Source of the DNA: Chlamydiota bacterium | GTDB lineage: Bacteria > Chlamydiota > Chlamydiia > Chlamydiales > Rhabdochlamydiaceae | NCBI GenBank assembly: GCA_013287985.1 | Contig: JABDCT010000003.1 | Coordinates: forward strand, 29,280 to 93,279 | Reading direction: 5' to 3' | Length of the DNA: 64,000 nucleotides | Shown here: positions 33,431-41,758 of the stretch, in pieces | Position numbering within the stretch: the first letter of the stretch is position 1 | Layout of the letters: each line of letters starts with the position of its first letter | Position numbers and translations under genes: made by a program | The notes under the pieces: model-generated | Told to the model about the DNA's origin: nothing | Seen by the model: only the letters and a program-made list of their open reading frames with translations | Databases searched by the model: none

Positions 33431-33781
33431 TTAATATGGAGGATAATTAGGATAATTAGGGTCTGCTTCGTAGATTAGATCGTAGGCAGGGCGGCTTTCG
33501 ACCTTCATGCGCTTGGAAACCACCTGGCCATTGACGACCTTGATGAAGTAGTGGTTTTCATAGGCGAGCTCGTCATTCTGAGAGACGCGCTCGATATACT
33601 GATACTCTTCCACACCATCACATAGGCAGCGAACGGAATAGGGCTCACCCAGCAGACACATCAGATCGGAGATAGAAGCACCAAGTAACACGTCATCGTA
33701 CTGCTGGCGCGACATCGCAGAAGAATAGGAGTTGCACGCGCAAGCGAGCAGAATTAGAGAGAAGAGGAAACTATTTTTCAC
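33431..33781 (-). CDS. Small lipoprotein, BamE/SmpA-like
   Basis: A 116-residue protein starting at GTG 33781. The signal peptide ends in LLACACN, a lipobox (Cys about 14 or 16). The mature part (VLLGASISDLMCLLGEPYSV, EEYQYIERV, YFIKVVNGQVVSK) resembles the BamE/SmpA/OmlA fold found in outer-membrane assembly lipoproteins. A longer upstream reading would translate palindrome F and is rejected. The only ribosome-binding element, AGG, lies in the tip of palindrome F. The assignment to BamE is by pattern and not certain. Confidence 0.65.
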   Translation of the reverse strand: MKNSFLFSLILLACACNSYSSAMSRQQYDDVLLGASISDLMCLLGEPYSVRCLCDGVEEYQYIERVSQNDELAYENHYFIKVVNGQVVSKRMKVESRPAYDLIYEADPNYPNYPPY

Positions 33782-33785
33782 CTTT

Positions 33786-33954
33786 GAACCTATCTTAGTA
33801 ATAAATTTCAGTCGATCTTCTGGATTATTTTGGCCGATTTTCGACCCCATTTTGGGGGGTAATATCGACCTCAGTATATAACCCCCCAAAATGGGGTCGA
33901 AAATCGGCTCAAAAGAACCAGAAAATCGACGAAAGATATTACTAAGATAGGTTC
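33786..33954. repeat. Large palindrome, family 2, copy F
   Basis: A 169-bp inverted repeat with tips GAACCTATCTTAGTAAT and its complement. The core is CCGATTTTCGACCCC, then ATTTTGGGGGG, with centre TAATATCGACCTCAGTATATAA. Compared with G, the stem next to the loop is changed on both arms (GGGG-run versus GCAGGGG). The right tip contains the stop codon of the upstream gene (33942-33944), and the left tip contains the AGG before the lipoprotein start. Confidence 0.9.
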
Positions 33955-34397
33955 TTGCGCCAAATCTTGCCTTTGATTGTCGTGCGCAGCTGATCGCTCG
34001 TCGCATATTCGCCGCACATGATGTAAGTGCCGTCGCTCTGTTTCTCATAAAATTCATATCCTTCGAAGCCAATATCTGCTGCCCGGAATTCCCAGGCGAT
34101 CAATTTGTCTTTAATGATACCCTTTCCCGTTACTTTTCCTAAAGTCAAGTTTTCAAGCTCGATGAGGAAGTTGTTCACAGTAAAATCGAAAAGGGCAAAC
34201 TGGTTCTGCATGACATCAGAGAGACCTTTAATCTGTATCTCTTGCAGGCATTCGATGAGTCCACTGGGATTCTTTTTTGTCGCAGTCCAGCGGGTGTGGA
34301 AAGGGAGCTCCTCTTCCACCATCGAGAGTTGGATCTTCCCTTCGCCTAACCAGTCTGAAGGGGATAATAAAAACGCGTGTTGCTGTTGTTCACTCAT
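33942..34397 (-). CDS. Conserved hypothetical protein downstream of rodA
   Basis: A 151-residue soluble protein without a recognised domain and with a largely beta-strand pattern (GKIQLSMVEEELPFHTRW, TLGKVTGKGIIKDKLIAWEF, EGYEFYEKQSDGTYIMCGEY). Lipocalin- or DUF1579-type cytosolic proteins have a similar look, but I cannot confirm this. It overlaps the rodA stop as ATGA, so it is coupled to cell-shape gene expression. Its TAG stop lies inside palindrome F. Confidence 0.65.
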   Translation of the reverse strand: MSEQQQHAFLLSPSDWLGEGKIQLSMVEEELPFHTRWTATKKNPSGLIECLQEIQIKGLSDVMQNQFALFDFTVNNFLIELENLTLGKVTGKGIIKDKLIAWEFRAADIGFEGYEFYEKQSDGTYIMCGEYATSDQLRTTIKGKIWRKNLS

Positions 34398-35518
34398 GAG
34401 AACATGAACCTTCTGCTATAAATGCTTTGCAAAATCCCTAGAGCCGTCATCGTCGAAAGAACAGATGACCCTCCATAGGAGACTAAAATTAGGGGCACTC
34501 CGGTGATCGGCAAAAACCCACTCATCATGCCCACGTTGATGAGGATGTGCGCAGCCAGGTAAACCGTTATCCCGGCCGATAGCAGCCGCCCGAAACGATC
34601 CTTGGCCACTGCCGTCACTTGAAAACAAAAATAGATCAAAAGGAAAAAAATGCCGAGAAGGATTGTAACTCCCACAAGCCCAAACTCTTCTGCAAACGCG
34701 GCGAAGACAGAATCGGTATGAGCCTCCGGAAGCCACTGCCTTCCGGTGAATTCACTCTTGTGCCAACCGCTGCCGGTCACACCTCCTAAAGCTATGGCTG
34801 TCTGAGCCGCGCGCTGATGGTAAGTATTGGGATTGAGGCGCTCATATTGATACTCTTTGAGCACTTTCGTCGCATAGGGCTGCAGCTGCTCGTGAGAGAT
34901 CAAGCCGAGAAACATCATGCTCACAAATACCATGCCCGCAATACCCAGAACGGTCATGCCGACGATAACGCGGCGCCGCATACCGCCAAAATAGAACATC
35001 ACGAGCGCAATCGGAAAGATCACAAGGGCAGTGCCCAGATCGGGCTGTTTTAAAATAAGGGCAAACGGCACGAGAGTGATCGCAATCGCCTGCCAGGCCG
35101 TGCTGCTCTGCTGCATGCGATGCGATTTATACTCCAGAAACCAGCTGAGGGTAATCACAACGATCAGTTTGCTGTATTCAGAAGGCTGGCAGGTAAACCC
35201 GCCAAAACGGTACCAGCGATGCACATTCTGAATGGCTGGAGCGAAAAAGAGGCCTACGAGCATGATGACCATAACGGCGTATAAGAGCCACGTCCAGTGA
35301 CGCAGTTTGTGATAATCGATACTGCTAAAAAATAAGTAGACAACCCACCCCAGACCAAACCAGCGCAATTGCCCAATCACGCGGGGAGTAAAAAAATTTT
35401 CAAACTCTACATCGCCCTGGGGCAGGGTGGTCGCAGAGATGACAAGTAAACTAATTACCATGAGCGCAATCAGGAGCGGGATGACGCGCAGGTCGATTTT
35501 TGTCAGTCTCTGTAACAT
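34394..35518 (-). CDS. rodA: RodA, SEDS-family peptidoglycan glycosyltransferase
   Basis: A 374-residue inner-membrane protein with ten predicted helices that polymerises lipid II. It shows the SEDS signatures RWYRFGGFTCQPSEYSKL, KQPDLGTALVI, LPEAHTDSVFAAFAEEFG and PLILVSYGGSS. Chlamydiae make peptidoglycan at the division ring through the MreB/RodA machinery in place of FtsZ, so this is a division gene here. It is divergent from birA, a neighbour relation that I recall in C. trachomatis. Confidence 0.95.
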   Translation of the reverse strand: MLQRLTKIDLRVIPLLIALMVISLLVISATTLPQGDVEFENFFTPRVIGQLRWFGLGWVVYLFFSSIDYHKLRHWTWLLYAVMVIMLVGLFFAPAIQNVHRWYRFGGFTCQPSEYSKLIVVITLSWFLEYKSHRMQQSSTAWQAIAITLVPFALILKQPDLGTALVIFPIALVMFYFGGMRRRVIVGMTVLGIAGMVFVSMMFLGLISHEQLQPYATKVLKEYQYERLNPNTYHQRAAQTAIALGGVTGSGWHKSEFTGRQWLPEAHTDSVFAAFAEEFGLVGVTILLGIFFLLIYFCFQVTAVAKDRFGRLLSAGITVYLAAHILINVGMMSGFLPITGVPLILVSYGGSSVLSTMTALGILQSIYSRRFMFS

Positions 35519-35580
35519 TCAATTTTGATTTTATTTGGCGATTTGCTATACTCACTCATCTTATCTTATGGGATAGAGCG

Positions 35581-36336
35581 ATGCAAAAGGTTTTTCAGAT
35601 ACAATTCAACTGTATAGAATCCACCAGTTTGTGGGCGAAGCAGAATGCTGCTTTTCTCGACCCCGAACATCTCACCTGCATTACTGCGCATGAGCAGACT
35701 GCAGGGAGAGGGCGCCTGGGCCGAGAATGGAATTCTCCACGCGGCAATCTTTACACGACGATTTTTTTCTGCCTTCCCTATGGTTCCAAAATCCTTCCCA
35801 ACGTCCCACAAGTCATCGCCCTCTCGTGCGTGGAAGTGCTCGCAGGCATGGGCATCGATCTGCAGATTAAATGGCCGAACGATATCCTCCATGACGGAAA
35901 AAAATGTGCGGGAATTATCGCAGAAGCAGTCCCCCTAGAAAATCGCATGGGCGTTGCAGTCGGAATCGGCTTCAATGTCAATATGGCTCTGGAAGATCTA
36001 GACACCATTGACCAACCGGCTACTTCGCTCTCGCAAATCACTGGGCAGCCATGGCCAGTCCGCGAACTATTACAGCGGTTTCTCGAACAGTTCCAAAACG
36101 ACTTGCAGCTTCTCCAATCGCACGGCTTTGCTGCTTTCCATGCAAAATTAGACGCAAAACTCGCCTTCCGCGGCCAAGAGATCTCTTGCCAGACGGGTTA
36201 TGAAACTATCACGGGTATCTGCCATTCTGTGGCTGAAGATGGGCGCCTGAATCTGCTCTGCGAAGGCGGGCTGAAATCCCTCATCTCGGGCGAAGTGCAC
36301 ACCTTCCGCCCGCTCTCCACAGCTTGCTCGGCTTAG
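35581..36336 (+). CDS. birA: Biotin--protein ligase (BirA, catalytic type)
   Basis: A 251-residue enzyme that activates biotin with ATP and attaches it to the carboxyl-carrier protein of acetyl-CoA carboxylase. It has the biotinyl-AMP loop TAGRGRLGREW, the KWPNDIL motif and CAGIIAEAV, followed by a small SH3-like C-terminal domain. There is no N-terminal helix-turn-helix, so it is not a repressor. The ATG at 35581 is used because the longer reading would include the intergenic region. It ends 4 bases inside the end of the convergent FkbM gene. Confidence 0.93.
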   Translation: MQKVFQIQFNCIESTSLWAKQNAAFLDPEHLTCITAHEQTAGRGRLGREWNSPRGNLYTTIFFCLPYGSKILPNVPQVIALSCVEVLAGMGIDLQIKWPNDILHDGKKCAGIIAEAVPLENRMGVAVGIGFNVNMALEDLDTIDQPATSLSQITGQPWPVRELLQRFLEQFQNDLQLLQSHGFAAFHAKLDAKLAFRGQEISCQTGYETITGICHSVAEDGRLNLLCEGGLKSLISGEVHTFRPLSTACSA

Positions 36337-37022
36337 GGGATAAATCCTCTTCTTACAAAGATAAGATCTTGATCCAGTCTTTTTGTAAGCCGAAAACCCT
36401 TGCCAACAAGAAAATTACTCAGATTAATATCGTTATAGTTATCTTCAACAGCAATCACATCGATAGTGAATTTCGAAAAATCGATTGTCTTTAAAATATC
36501 GAGCTCTCCACCTTCAGTATCTATACTCAGAAAATTAATATGGCTAATTTTATTCTCCGCCAGAATATCATTTAACAAATAACAATTAACGTCGATTACT
36601 TCATACGAAGTTAGCCCATGAGCGTATAATACTTCTAAACGACCGGGCTCGAATTTGTCTTTAAGGCCAGAAAACCAATCCACTCCTTCCGGGAATCGAA
36701 CGAATTGTTTCGTTCCAATGGCATCTGAAATGCACCCTTCGACGCATATGCAGTTTCTATTCATTTTTAATTCGCGGAAGAGCTCCGGAATGGGTTCAAT
36801 GCAGATCCCCGACCAGTTGAGTTCTTTTTCAAAAAAATAGGAGTTGCTGATTACAACCCCACTATGAGCACCAATGTCGACAAAAACACCATTTGTATAA
36901 TTTTTGAAATAGTTTTCATAAACAAAGGCATCCTGCCCACATTGGCTATAGAAGGCGCCGAAGCAATGCGTCTGCAAAGCTAGAAGAACTATTGAACATT
37001 TTGTTGTGATTTTCTTTAGCAT
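36333..37022 (-). CDS. Exported FkbM-family methyltransferase
   Basis: A 229-residue protein with an N-terminal signal peptide (MLKKITTKCSIVLLALQTHC, cleaved near 23) and an FkbM-type methyltransferase fold: FVDIGAHSG (48-56, SAM motif I), GICIEPIPELFRELK and FLSIDTEGGELDIL. FkbM enzymes O-methylate sugars or polyketides in the cytosol, so a signal peptide is unusual. It is the last gene of a five-gene operon of sugar-modifying enzymes, 10 bases after the GT90 gene. AAAGGTAG lies just before the ATG. Confidence 0.83.
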   Translation of the reverse strand: MLKKITTKCSIVLLALQTHCFGAFYSQCGQDAFVYENYFKNYTNGVFVDIGAHSGVVISNSYFFEKELNWSGICIEPIPELFRELKMNRNCICVEGCISDAIGTKQFVRFPEGVDWFSGLKDKFEPGRLEVLYAHGLTSYEVIDVNCYLLNDILAENKISHINFLSIDTEGGELDILKTIDFSKFTIDVIAVEDNYNDINLSNFLVGKGFRLTKRLDQDLIFVRRGFIP

Positions 37023-37032
37023 AACTACCTTT

Positions 37033-38127
37033 TTATTCGACGAAGTCGAGATGGCTGTACTGATCGATGATGTAATACAGATAGAGAAGATTGTCTGGGA
37101 GAGTGATGCTGGAAATAGCACATTCTCTACATCTTTTAGCAATCATGCGCGCTTCATTCTCGTGGCTTTTCGCCCACAGAATTCCATCGACTAAATCTGC
37201 GAGATCGGCACGTACCGGGATGTAATGTTCAAATGGTTTCAAAGCAGCAAAATACCACTGGTACCAGGGAGAATCTGCTTTAAAAATCAACGAATTGGAA
37301 AAGAACTTCCAGCCTGACGCGCTATAAGGAGTTACATTACCATCGATAAAGAGCTGATATTTGTATTGCATCAGCTGTTCAAAAGACATGAAGGGAACCA
37401 GGAAAGCCTTTAAGGAGGGGATATGCTCTCCTCCTTGTGCTAAAAATGTGAATTTAGCATCGATCAATGCAGGATATTGCTGGGAGAGCTTACACAAAAT
37501 GACGCGCGAAAATCGATCCACATTATCTGCGCGCATGAGTTCGCCATCTAGGGAAGCTTGTGCTGACGACCCTCTCCAAACGAGTTGTGTCGCTTTTTCT
37601 TCCCATCTAGGTTCGTATGACGTCAGGTCTCGCTTAGGCAGAACTTGAAATTTTGCTTGAAGCGCATCGTAATCCGGCAAAAGAATCGCCCCACAATCTT
37701 GCTCGCGCTTACACATGCTGAATACGGGAACGTCACCGGATATGGTATAAGCATCGTGCATAGACAATAAAAAAGTGGTGTTAGGCAACTGCACCGCTTT
37801 AGCAAGCTTTTTCAACGCATGTTCAAAAATCTCTCTTCGATAATCCATTCCAGGAGTGTCTTTTTCCTTCCACTCGGTCGTCACTCGATTGTTATGGATG
37901 GTAAATCTGATCAAATAGTGCTCTTTTGGGCAACTCTCGTAAAAATCAGAGATCTTTTTTCGTGATAAAGGATAGCCGCGAAAATGGGCAAGATCTCGCT
38001 CGGCTTGCTCTTTCATCCACTCGGGGATGCCCGCGTGGATTTTTTCTGCAAGAATATCACTATCACTTTTTGCATGGGCGATGCAGAATGCGATTAGAAA
38101 AGCACAGATCGCTAACACCCTAGTCAT
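37033..38127 (-). CDS. Exported GT90/CAP10-like glycosyltransferase
   Basis: A 364-residue protein with a signal peptide (MTRVLAICAFLIAFCIAHA) and the CAP10/POGLUT-type glycosyltransferase core: QLVWRGSSAQ, then a conserved R, DAKFTFL, and the nucleotide-sugar region MQYKYQLFIDGNVTPYSASG and LKPFEHYIPVRADL. Eukaryotic relatives (POGLUT1, KDELC) are ER-lumen O-glucosyl/xylosyltransferases, and the fungal CAP10 makes capsule. Here the start overlaps the GT4 gene end by 8 bases. The signal peptide places it outside the cytoplasm. The acceptor is unknown. Confidence 0.85.
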   Translation of the reverse strand: MTRVLAICAFLIAFCIAHAKSDSDILAEKIHAGIPEWMKEQAERDLAHFRGYPLSRKKISDFYESCPKEHYLIRFTIHNNRVTTEWKEKDTPGMDYRREIFEHALKKLAKAVQLPNTTFLLSMHDAYTISGDVPVFSMCKREQDCGAILLPDYDALQAKFQVLPKRDLTSYEPRWEEKATQLVWRGSSAQASLDGELMRADNVDRFSRVILCKLSQQYPALIDAKFTFLAQGGEHIPSLKAFLVPFMSFEQLMQYKYQLFIDGNVTPYSASGWKFFSNSLIFKADSPWYQWYFAALKPFEHYIPVRADLADLVDGILWAKSHENEARMIAKRCRECAISSITLPDNLLYLYYIIDQYSHLDFVE

Positions 38128-39409
38128 TTTTACCTTTCACCAACCTAAGATACTTATCATGTAGACTTTGAGAGTTAGTTATGATGCCATCTGCTGTAAT
38201 CTCATTGACATCACCCAGCACTACCCCTTTCGGGGAAACGAGCGTTTTATAATACTTTGCAAGGTTTTTATAGTGATAGTTAGAAGCCCATTGGCGCATT
38301 AACGGCGCATTTTTCGCATATTCATTATAATTCCAATAGACGTCTCGAATCGCTTCAGCTGCTTCATCCAGACTGCAGTTATACTGCTCTCCATCGTTAA
38401 TGAGTCTTCCATAATAATAGCGAGGTTCTGCAACCATTGAGGAGATCACTTTCACAAGGCCACTTTTGCAAATAGTGGATTGTGCGGTGTTGTCTGTAGC
38501 AATGACGGGAATCCCTAAAGCCATTGCCTCTCGTGGTTGGATAGCGAATCCTTCCCCTTTTGAAAAACTGAGCAAGCAATCCACGGATCTAAAGAACTTT
38601 AAATAGGCATCCTTCCTTAAACAAAGCTCAGTGAATTTAATGTTATTGCAATTTTGCTTGACGATCTCTTCGATGATGGATTCCCTCACCTCAGGTTCTG
38701 AGGATCGGCAATTGATATAAAGCCACGCATTCTCATTATTTCCCAAAGCTTTTGCAAAAGCCTGGATGATCATTTTATGATTTTTTCTATCAATTCCACT
38801 GCCAAGACTTGCAAAAACCAGAGGCCCGCTTGTTTTAGGCTCTTTGAGGGGAGCGTTTAAAAAATCCTCGATGTCGATGCCCAGGGGGATGTGGAATATG
38901 GGAACAGTGACCCCTGAATTGCGATAGACATCGACCAAAAATGGATCGGGCACGATGACTCCATCAAAATATAGGTTTATCATCATGACCCACTCGGGGA
39001 TAATCCGAGTCGACTCAAGCATGGAATAGGCAAAACGGATCTGATCTTTTGCGTCTGCTTCGCGGAAGAAGCGATCAAGAGAGTCTCCCGGCGCCCATAA
39101 GCCCTCTTCAACAATAACGACCTGGGCGGGTTTTTTATATTTTGTTTTTAAGATATTTTTTATGCAAATGGGCAAGTCGGTTTTTATCACCAGCTTAGAT
39201 TTAATTTGCACCTTAAATTTCTTTGCCAATGCGCGCGCTAATTCTACCGTTTGCCTACCGATCCCATCGGCCATCACAATAGGTCCATGGATGGTTACGT
39301 CGGGTCGTTCAACCCGATGGGCAAAAGACTTGTAAAGCGGAAAAATTGCGAGCAAAGCCACCAGGCTACAAACTACAATCAAAACGCGCTTGCTGAATTT
39401 CATTCGCAT
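38120..39409 (-). CDS. GT4-family glycosyltransferase with N-terminal membrane anchor
   Basis: A 429-residue GT-B retaining glycosyltransferase. Residues 9-26 (VLIVVCSLVALLAIFPLY) form a signal anchor. The catalytic part has DGIGRQTVELARALA near the start, VFASLGSGIDRKNHKMIIQA (donor domain) and the E-x7-E motif in SKGEGFAIQPREAMALGIPV. Ordinary bacterial GT4 enzymes face the cytoplasm without an N-terminal anchor, so here the catalytic domain would be periplasmic, or exported if cleaved. It begins 11 bases after the methyltransferase gene in the operon. Confidence 0.85.
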   Translation of the reverse strand: MRMKFSKRVLIVVCSLVALLAIFPLYKSFAHRVERPDVTIHGPIVMADGIGRQTVELARALAKKFKVQIKSKLVIKTDLPICIKNILKTKYKKPAQVVIVEEGLWAPGDSLDRFFREADAKDQIRFAYSMLESTRIIPEWVMMINLYFDGVIVPDPFLVDVYRNSGVTVPIFHIPLGIDIEDFLNAPLKEPKTSGPLVFASLGSGIDRKNHKMIIQAFAKALGNNENAWLYINCRSSEPEVRESIIEEIVKQNCNNIKFTELCLRKDAYLKFFRSVDCLLSFSKGEGFAIQPREAMALGIPVIATDNTAQSTICKSGLVKVISSMVAEPRYYYGRLINDGEQYNCSLDEAAEAIRDVYWNYNEYAKNAPLMRQWASNYHYKNLAKYYKTLVSPKGVVLGDVNEITADGIITNSQSLHDKYLRLVKGKND

Positions 39410-39420
39410 ATCTCTCTGCT

Positions 39421-40113
39421 CTAGTTCTTGATCAGCAATACTTGCTTTGTTTCATTGCCGGACGCATAACTTAAGACCTTTCTCCCTAACAATGAGAAAG
39501 GAGCTTTAGTCATATCTAAACAGCGGTAATACCCTCTTGGAAGATCCGTGTTTTCACAGGTCAATTTGATCGGATCGACATCGTTGATGACAAGGCAATA
39601 TTTGAACTTACTGAATTGTGGAATAATCTTCTGGATATCTTTGTAGGGCAAGTGTTGCAGGACATCCTTGCATATCAGAAGGTCAGCGCTGGGCAATACA
39701 TAATCTGTGCCGTCTGCTTTTACAAATGTAACGGTTGGAGAGGCGAAGTTCTTGGAATTCTGGCTGATCACAGAATCGACCACATCGACGCCGAGATATT
39801 TAATGCCATCCCAATTAACCAGTTTCCCAATGCGCCAATCCCCGCAGCCTAAATCCACCACACTTTTGATGTTGTTTTCTGCCAAAAAGCTTTGCAGGAA
39901 TGTGATGTACATTTTTGCGTTTTGTGGATCCGAGCCAGTTCCAGAGTGGCCTTTATTATTCCCATCAACTCCCCACTCGCCTCTCTCATAAATGCTAGAA
40001 AATATCGAAGCATTTGAGATCATATCCTCGCAAAATACTACGCTTGAGGCTACCACCAGATATAAAAATATAAACATCTTCATAAACTTATCTACTGCAT
40101 TTAATTTATTCAT
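39421..40113 (-). CDS. Exported class I SAM-dependent methyltransferase
   Basis: A 230-residue protein. The hydrophobic stretch at about 13-28 (MFIFLYLVVASSVVFC) is a signal peptide, and the catalytic domain shows VVDLGCGDWRIGKL (SAM motif I, about 85-98), YLGVDVVDS and DLLICKDVLQHLP. The ATG at 40113 overlaps the upstream GT17 gene by 8 bases; a start at 40083 would shorten the n-region. It belongs to the same operon as the three glycosyltransferases. The exact methyl acceptor (sugar, lipid or protein) cannot be told. Confidence 0.8.
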   Translation of the reverse strand: MNKLNAVDKFMKMFIFLYLVVASSVVFCEDMISNASIFSSIYERGEWGVDGNNKGHSGTGSDPQNAKMYITFLQSFLAENNIKSVVDLGCGDWRIGKLVNWDGIKYLGVDVVDSVISQNSKNFASPTVTFVKADGTDYVLPSADLLICKDVLQHLPYKDIQKIIPQFSKFKYCLVINDVDPIKLTCENTDLPRGYYRCLDMTKAPFSLLGRKVLSYASGNETKQVLLIKN

Positions 40114-41005
40114 CAATCCACCCAATTTCACGGAAGTGTTCCAAATGATCCAAAAAGTATTTAGGATAGGAGGCATCAATAGGGACAATCACTGTATTTG
40201 TCGCTACTTGCCCATTATACGATTGCTCCAAAAGTTCCGGATGATTTCCCAGTTCAAGGAGGGCATTTTCATTACCTGGGTAATAAATAGGCCCAGTACA
40301 CATCCATTTGTAGAGACTTAAGTCTTTTCCACCCATCGTATTGAAATGCCAACCCGCATCAGGGATCTTATGCATGCCATATTTATGATGGAACATCTTG
40401 ATGCCCCACGGACTATGTTTGCGTACTACCCAATATAATGTCGCTTTTGATCCCCCATACCAGCCTGCACGGTTCTCTCGATTCATCGAGTACATAAATA
40501 GGCGCATATCCAAACCGCATACAAGCTTTGAATTATCGATTTTTGATCTCTGCTTCTCTGATATTCCCTTGAATCTATTTAAATACTGCTTAATCCGAAT
40601 AACAGCATCGGCTTTCGGGATCTCGTCTAAATCCGAAATAAAGATGACATCATCATCCTTGCAATTCTTGAGTCCGCGTTGAATCGCATCCCGGGAATAG
40701 CTTTCTCTATACCAGTGATTTTTTTCTTCATCGGAAGTGAGATCAGGGAATTGATCAATCACGATGTGGATGATCTTATCTTTGAATTTGTCGAACAGGT
40801 GTGCATTTTCCTGATAGTATAAGGGCTTAGACTTGCCAGTGTAAGAGATGGGAGATTCTACTAGGACAAAATGATCGACTACACCATTCAGTTCTTCCAA
40901 CCTCAGCCGCAGTAACTCTAGTTCGTTAAAAAATGTGAAGCAATCATACACTTCCGCTTTTAGGCTCGAAATGCATAGCAGAAAGAAAAGAAAAGCACGT
41001 CTCAC
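40106..41005 (-). CDS. Exported GT17-family (MGAT3-like) N-acetylglucosaminyltransferase
   Basis: A 299-residue protein starting at GTG 41005 with GAGGAGG just upstream. The signal peptide is MRRAFLFFLLCISSLKA. The body matches glycosyltransferase family 17: VYDCFTFFNELELLRLRLEE, then GKSKPLYY, FISDLDEIP (a DxD nucleotide-sugar site, 125-130) and AGWHFNTMGG. The eukaryotic archetype adds bisecting GlcNAc to N-glycans in the Golgi. It is the first gene of the five-gene operon; 41006-41077 upstream is AT-rich and holds the likely promoter, though no clean boxes are seen. Confidence 0.86.
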   Translation of the reverse strand: MRRAFLFFLLCISSLKAEVYDCFTFFNELELLRLRLEELNGVVDHFVLVESPISYTGKSKPLYYQENAHLFDKFKDKIIHIVIDQFPDLTSDEEKNHWYRESYSRDAIQRGLKNCKDDDVIFISDLDEIPKADAVIRIKQYLNRFKGISEKQRSKIDNSKLVCGLDMRLFMYSMNRENRAGWYGGSKATLYWVVRKHSPWGIKMFHHKYGMHKIPDAGWHFNTMGGKDLSLYKWMCTGPIYYPGNENALLELGNHPELLEQSYNGQVATNTVIVPIDASYPKYFLDHLEHFREIGWIDE

Positions 41006-41077
41006 GATTTCCTCCTCAACGAAATTCTCAAGTGAGGAACTCTACCGGAGATATTTTTAAATTACAATTTCTTTTCG

Positions 41078-41758
41078 TTAACTTAATTGAGGGATCACCG
41101 TGAGCGATGGATAGATCTTGGCGCGCATGATCTGCTGGATCGCGTCGAGTGTGGACCCTGTCGCCGAATAGCATGTCGTGCAAGAACCGCTGTAGGCAAT
41201 CCGCACTTCATCTCCTTCCACTTCGAGAACTTCCACTCCCCCCGCATCTAAAGCTACATAAGGCTGAATGTCCTGCGCGATGAGCTGAGCGATGACCGTC
41301 TTCTTTTCTAATGGCTGCAATTGTTCCCAGCCGGGGTATTGTCCCGTTTCGGCGAGCATCTCCTGCATCGCATCTGGCGTTACGAGCTTTTCTTCGAGAG
41401 GAATATCCATGCACTGATTCACCGCGCCTTCAATGGCTTCAAGCACGAGGTTCACGAGCGGAAGCTCCGCGCCAAGCTGCTTTTCGATTAGGCTGGCAGT
41501 GATGCGCCTCGCCCCCTCGTAGCTCTTGCGCACAAGCAGTAGACACGCAGCGTCGCCGGCGGCGATTAACTCGGGAGGACCAAAAGCTTGGAACTTGGCA
41601 TCGGCGATGATGCCGTCGCTCTCATCTACGAGCAGGTAGAGGGCAAATTTATGTTCTTGCACGGAGGCGCCCGACTTCACCAGGCGCAAGCCCTCATGCG
41701 CTGTTAATGTTCCAGCACTTGTCGGCTCGAGAATGTGAAAGAGCATTTTGCGGTTCAT
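41078..41758 (-). CDS. NifU-like iron-sulfur scaffold protein
   Basis: A 226-residue protein with an N-terminal IscU/NifU-like domain (HEGLRLVKSGASVQ...FQAFGPPELIAAG) whose usual Cys ligands look largely replaced, and a C-terminal NifU (Nfu) domain at about 150-220 with GGVEVLEVEGDEVRIAYSGS and the Fe-S CxxC in SCTTCYSAT. The C-terminal domain can carry an Fe-S cluster. It is followed by a NifS-like gene with an ATGA overlap, the order known in Chlamydia (CT720-CT721 from memory). Confidence 0.87.
   Translation of the reverse strand: MNRKMLFHILEPTSAGTLTAHEGLRLVKSGASVQEHKFALYLLVDESDGIIADAKFQAFGPPELIAAGDAACLLLVRKSYEGARRITASLIEKQLGAELPLVNLVLEAIEGAVNQCMDIPLEEKLVTPDAMQEMLAETGQYPGWEQLQPLEKKTVIAQLIAQDIQPYVALDAGGVEVLEVEGDEVRIAYSGSCTTCYSATGSTLDAIQQIMRAKIYPSLTVIPQLS

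Noticed and set aside
33785..34072. N-terminal extension of the BamE-like lipoprotein through palindrome F
   Set aside because: The extension is translated repeat and antisense to the upstream gene's end; the lipoprotein signal begins at GTG 33781.
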